Shown: piece by piece, positions 59,253 through 64,000 of the stretch
How the letters are laid out: each line of letters starts with the position of its first letter
Numbering within the stretch: the first letter of the stretch is position 1
Origin: Cymodocea nodosa
Taxonomy: Eukaryota; Streptophyta; Magnoliopsida; Alismatales; Cymodoceaceae
Direction: 5' to 3'
DNA: 64,000 nucleotides
NCBI GenBank assembly: GCA_036874045.1
Contig: JAZBRI010000011.1
Span: 62,001-126,000, forward strand
The notes under the pieces: generated by a model
The model's input: only the letters and a program-made list of their open reading frames with translations
What the model was told of the DNA's origin: nothing
Databases searched by the model: none
Made by a program: the position numbers and the translations under genes

Positions 59253-60545
59253 TGTTTGGGTTTTTAGGCAACACTAGAGAACTTGTTTAATTCCCCGACT
59301 GCTACGCTAGAGAACTCGAAACAGTAACCATTAAAATCTTTAAGTATTAGGAATGATTCAATTCAGTAAACTGTAAAACTATTTTCTATTTTCTAAATTA
59401 AACAAACATGAAACATTCAAAACTTTGACAACGATAACATTAATCACGATACAAAACAAACAATACAGCACTCAAATACTAACTATAAACACAGATAAGT
59501 TGTTTTTGGTATTTTTGTTATGATATGATTATGGAAATGGTCGAAAGGTGAAATGTAAAAGTAATCTCTATTGACAGTAAAAACTTCCGTCACTATATGC
59601 GACACGATTACACCACTGAAAACTTAATCACTTACAATTCTGCCTCCTCTCCCTATAGAATCGCGAGTCTAAAATTGCAAGATGATCTCCTCTTCAGTGT
59701 ATTGGCATCAACTCGACACTAAGGCTAGAAGCTTTACGTTCTCTTGAGATATGAGTCGGTGCTTGGTGAAAATGGCTTCCCTTCCCATGACGCGATCACT
59801 CCTCACAGTAGTTGTCAGGCACTATGTTTAGCTCGAAATCGACCCGACATTAGGAAAGTATCCTCACAGACCTCCGATGGTTGGTGATTATGGTGGTGGT
59901 GGTGATGGTTGTGGTGGTTGGTGTGGAACTTCAAGGAACTTTCGACGCTACCTGTAGATAGCTCGATTTGTCCTCCTCCGCATACACACTAGCCACACCT
60001 TCTTCGTCATTTCTCCTTTTCTTTTATATTTCCTTAGTGGTAACTGCTTCTGCTTAGATAATCGATTGGATTTCCTTCATTCATATCAACGATGGTGATT
60101 TCTTCTCCCTTCCACGAGTGAATTCCTGCGTGATATGTGCAATCGTGGTTTTCCTTCGAATGTCCTATTTCTATAACCGCTATAGTGGCATATTAGAAAA
60201 TAAATGGTCTGTGGAGTTACAAATAGCTCAACGGACTTACTTCGTTGATTTCACTATAAAACACGTGCAATAAAGAAATAAGCTGCTAACCTAACACGTA
60301 TAACTTAACGGGTTCATATATATCGAATACTTACAAACCTAACTATCCGATGCCTAGATGCATTTTGGATAGTTAACAGATTACTCACCAAAACTACACT
60401 TAAGTCATGCATTGAAGTTTCAACATGTGTAATTTAGGAAATAATAAAATATTCTTTAAGCATTTAAAATATAACTGTTTGGTACATTAAACATAACTCT
60501 CGAAAACAATAGAAAATTCGGATACATAAGAACTTCGCAGCCTGC
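59253..60545 (-). repeat. A3 5' LTR, internally deleted
   Basis: Begins TGTTTG on the plus strand (CAAACA on the minus strand). After about 80 bp it skips some 450 bp of the LTR to resume at AACAGTAACCATTAAAATC, then follows LTR-D to the AGCCTGC motif at 60545. Confidence 0.8.
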
Positions 60546-62230
60546 TGTTTGGGATTGTTAACTTCCTTTTTTTAACCTAGTTAATTTAGCCCTATGCTTA
60601 TCAGTAATTTCTTTTTAAAAGTCAACAAACAATCTTTCACACAAATTAGATATTAATTCCAATTTGTATTTTTTACTGCAAGTGCACAGTGTACATTGTA
60701 TTTGTGTGCAAGTATAGGTCGATCCCACAAAGAATTAAGGTAGAATTGTGTACTGTTCCATTTTTAATAATGAAATTTATATATTCAGTAAGCACTCCGT
60801 TGAGTTATAGCTAACTCAACAAACTAACCTCATGGAATTCAAGTAACTCAACAATGCTATCAATCTAGCTTAATACTACTATTTACAGAGGAATTCAGCC
60901 AACCATTGGGCGGTTCCATAGATTGTAAATAACATCAATTAAGCTCTATAATGTTAGTTAATATTAGATTTATCATTCAACAATACTAACATTCAGATAT
61001 TTCAAACAGTAACCATTAAAATCTTTAAGTATTAGGAACGATTCAATTCAGTAAACTGTAAAACTATTTTCTATTTTCTAAATTAAACAAACATGAAACA
61101 TTCAAAACTTTGACAATGATAACATTAATCACGATACAAAACAAACAATACAACACTCAAATACTAACTATAAACACATATAAGTTGTTTTTGGTATTTT
61201 TGTTTTGATATGATTATGGAAATGGGCGAAAGGTGAAATGTAAAAGTAATCTCTATTGATAGTAAAAACTTCCGTCACTACATGCGACACGATTACACCA
61301 CTGAAAACTTAATCACTTACAATTCTGCCTCCTCTCCTTATAGAATCGCGTGTCCAAAATTGCAAGATGATCTCCTCTTCAACATTCTAGCATCAACCCG
61401 AAACCAAGGCTAGAAGTTTTACATTCTCTTGAGATATGAGTCGGTGCTTGGTGAAAATGGCTTCCCTTCCCACGACGCGATCACTCCTCATAGTAGTTGT
61501 CAAGCACTATGTTTGGTTCAGAATCGACCCGACATCAGGAAAGTATCCTCACAGACCTCCGATGGTTGGTGATTATGGTGGTGGTGGTGATGGTTGTGGT
61601 TGTTGGTGTGGAACTTCAAGGAACTTTTGACGTTGCCTGTAGATAGCTCGGTTTGTCCCCCTCCGTATACATACTAGCCACACCTTCTTCGTCTTTTCTC
61701 CTTTTCTTTTATATTTCTTTAGTGGTAATTGCTTCTACTTAGATGATCGGTTGGATTTCCTTCATTCATATCAATGATGGTGATTTCTTCTCCCTTCCAC
61801 GAGTGAATTCCTACGTGATACGTGCAATCGTGGTTTTCCTTCGAATGTCCTATTTCTTTAACCGCTACAGTGGCATATTAGAAAATAAATGGTCCGTGGA
61901 GTTACAGATAACTCAATGGACTTACTTCGCTGATTTAGCTATAAAACACGTGCAATAAAGAAATAAGTTGCTAACCTAACACGTATAACTTAACGAGTTC
62001 ATATATATTGGATACTTACAAACCTAACTATCTGATGCCTAGATGCATTTTGAATAGTTAACAGATAACTCACCAAAAATCCACTTAAGTCATGCATTGA
62101 AGTTTCAACATGTGTAATTCAGGAAATAATAAAATATTCTATAAGCATTTAAAATATAACTGTCTAGTACATTAAACATAATTCTCCAAAACAACAGAAA
62201 ATTCGGATACTTAAGAACTTCACAACCTAC
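60546..62230 (-). repeat. LTR satellite monomer 1
   Basis: 1685 bp, an A3-type LTR lacking its first 190 bp or so. The end CAAACA joins directly to the interior of the next LTR. The antisense small ORF is at 61436-61630. Confidence 0.9.
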
Positions 62231-63913
62231 TGTTTGGGATTGTTAACTTCCTTTTTTAACCTAGTTAATTTAGCCCTATGCTTATTAGTAATTCCTTTTT
62301 AGAAGTCAACAAACAATCTTTCACACAAATTAGGTATTAATTCCACTTTGTATTTTTTACTGCAAGTGCACAGTGTACATTGTATTTGTGTGCAAGTATA
62401 GGTTGATCCCACAAAGAATTGAGGTAGAATTGTGTACTGTTCTGTTTTTAATAATGAAATTTATATATTCAGTAAGTACTCCGTTGAGTTATAGCTAACT
62501 CAACAGACTAACCTCGTGGAATTGAAGTAACTCAACAAAGCTATCAATCCAACTTAATACTACTATTCAAAGAGGAATTCAGCCAACCAATGGGCGGTTC
62601 CATAGATTGTAAATAACATCAATTAAGCTCTATAATGCTAGTTAATATTAGATTTATCATTCAACAATACTAACATTCAGATATTTCAAACAGTAACCAT
62701 TAAAATCTTTAAGTATTAGGAACGATTCAATTTAGTAAACTGTAAAACTATTTTCTATTTTCTAAATTAAACAAACATGAAACATTAAAACTTTGACAAT
62801 GATAACATTAATCACGATACAAAACAAACAATACAACACTCAAATACTAACTATAAACACAGATAAGTTATTTTTGGTATTTTTGTTTTGATATGATTAT
62901 GGAAATGGGCGAAAGGTGAAATGTAAAAGTAATCTCTATTGATAGTAAAAACTTTCGTCACTACATGTGACGTGATTACACCACTGAAAACTTAACCACT
63001 TACAATTCTGCCTCCTCTCCCTATAGAATCGTGAGTCCAAAATTGCAAGATGATCTCCTCTTCAGCATACTAGCATCAACCAGAAACCAAGGCTAGAAGC
63101 TTTACGTTCTCTTGAGATATGAGTCGGTGCTTGGTGAAAATGGCTTCCCTTCCCACGACGCGATCACTCCTCACAATGGTTGTCAAGCACTATGTTTGGC
63201 TTGGAATCGACCCGACATCAGGAAAGTATCCTCACAAACCTTCGATGGTTGGTGATTATGGTGGTGGTGGTGATGGTTGTGGTGGTTGGTGTGGAACTTC
63301 AAGGAACTTCCGATGCTGCCTGTAGATAGCTCAGTTTGTCCTCCTCTGCACACACATTGGCCACACCTTCTTCGTCTTTTCTCCTTTTGTTTTATATTTC
63401 TTTAGTGGTAACTGCTTCTACTTAGATGATCAGTTGGATTTCCTTTATTCATTTCAACGATGGTGATTTCTTCTCCCTTCCACGAGTGAATTCCTGCGTG
63501 ATACGTGCAATCGTGGTTTTCCATCGAATGTCCTATTTCTGTAACCGCTATAGTGGCATATTAGAAAATAAATGGTCTGTGGAGTTACAGATAACTCAAC
63601 GGACTTACTTTGTTGATTTAACTATAAAACACGTGCAATAAAGAAATAAGCTGCTAACCTAACACGTATAACTTAACGGGTTCATATATATCGGATACTT
63701 ACAAACCTAACTATCCGATGCCCAGATGCATTTCGGATAGTTAACAGATAACTCACCGAAAATCTACTTAAGTTATGCATTGAAGTTTCAACATGTGTAA
63801 TTCAGGAAATAATAAAATATTCTTTAAGCATTTAAAATATTACAGTCTGGTACATTAAACATAACTCTCCAAAACAACAGAAAATTCGGATACTTAAGAA
63901 CTTCACAGCCTAC
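62231..63913 (-). repeat. LTR satellite monomer 2
   Basis: 1683 bp, closely similar to monomer 1 with the same end points; antisense small ORF at 63119-63325. Confidence 0.9.
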
Positions 63914-64000
63914 TGTTTGGGATTGTTAACTTCCTTTTTTTAACCAAGTTAATTTAGCCCTATGCTTATCAGTAATTCCTTTTTAGAAGTCAACAAACAA
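63914..64000 (-). repeat. LTR satellite monomer 3, cut by the window
   Basis: First 87 bp of a further monomer, starting TGTTTGGGATTGTTAACTTC like the other two. Confidence 0.88.

Larger units (their letters stand above)
40350..60545 (-). mobile_element. A3: Athila-like Ty3/gypsy element with nested insertions
   Basis: Minus-strand order from the right: 5' LTR remnant (60545-59253), primer site, zinc-knuckle mini-ORF, gag-pro, RT/RNase H, a break at 56018/44742 filled by copia C1, then the RNase H end, integrase, spacer and env-like ORF. The two sides of C1 join cleanly across its 5-bp duplication. The 3' LTR was not found at the left end, where LTR-C and an F-box fragment stand instead. Confidence 0.88.

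Overview
The window is nuclear DNA of a flowering plant, most likely a repeat-rich heterochromatic block; I cannot name the species. It is AT-rich. It carries decayed Ty3/gypsy elements of the Athila type (tRNA-Asp-like primer site, gag/pro/pol plus an env-like ORF), a Ty1/copia element, a PIF/Harbinger element, solo LTRs and a plant F-box pseudogene. I found no tRNA, rRNA, CRISPR array or bacterial operon.

Layout. (1) 1-24701: the end of an Athila-family LTR with its primer-binding site, then a tandem array of six complete 3.3-kb units and one truncated unit (278-22550), then another LTR of the same family and orientation (22551-24701). Each unit carries one intact minus-strand gene for a 103-residue secreted glycine-rich protein with its own TATA box and polyadenylation signal. 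The simplest reading is that the gene array lies inside an LTR retrotransposon (called N1) that inserted into the env-like ORF of element A1. (2) 24702-33224: A1, a minus-strand Athila-like element with env-like, integrase, RNase H/RT, protease and gag remnants and a 5' LTR. (3) 33225-39870: an F-box pseudogene, a gag pseudogene (A2) split by a solo LTR with a perfect 5-bp target duplication, a plus-strand Athila LTR, and a second F-box fragment fused to that LTR. (4) 40350-60545: A3, a second minus-strand Athila-like element. Its RNase H is split by a copia element (C1, 44747-56013, TSD AGGTG). C1's 5' LTR is split by a Harbinger element (H1, 44783-50848), and H1 holds another solo LTR (45436-46725, TSD ATGTA). 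This makes four nested levels. (5) 60546-64000: the A3-type LTR repeated head to tail with a period of about 1684 bp, running off the window, so an LTR-derived satellite.

The only genes that look intact are the glycine-rich protein genes; six copies have a normal TATA box. All transposable-element genes carry stops, frameshifts or deletions. The points most worth following are the gene array inside a retrotransposon shell, the LTR satellite, the shared loss of the gag capsid core in A1 and A3, an F-box gene next to retroelement gag, and a CpG-dense 18-bp minisatellite in the Harbinger element.
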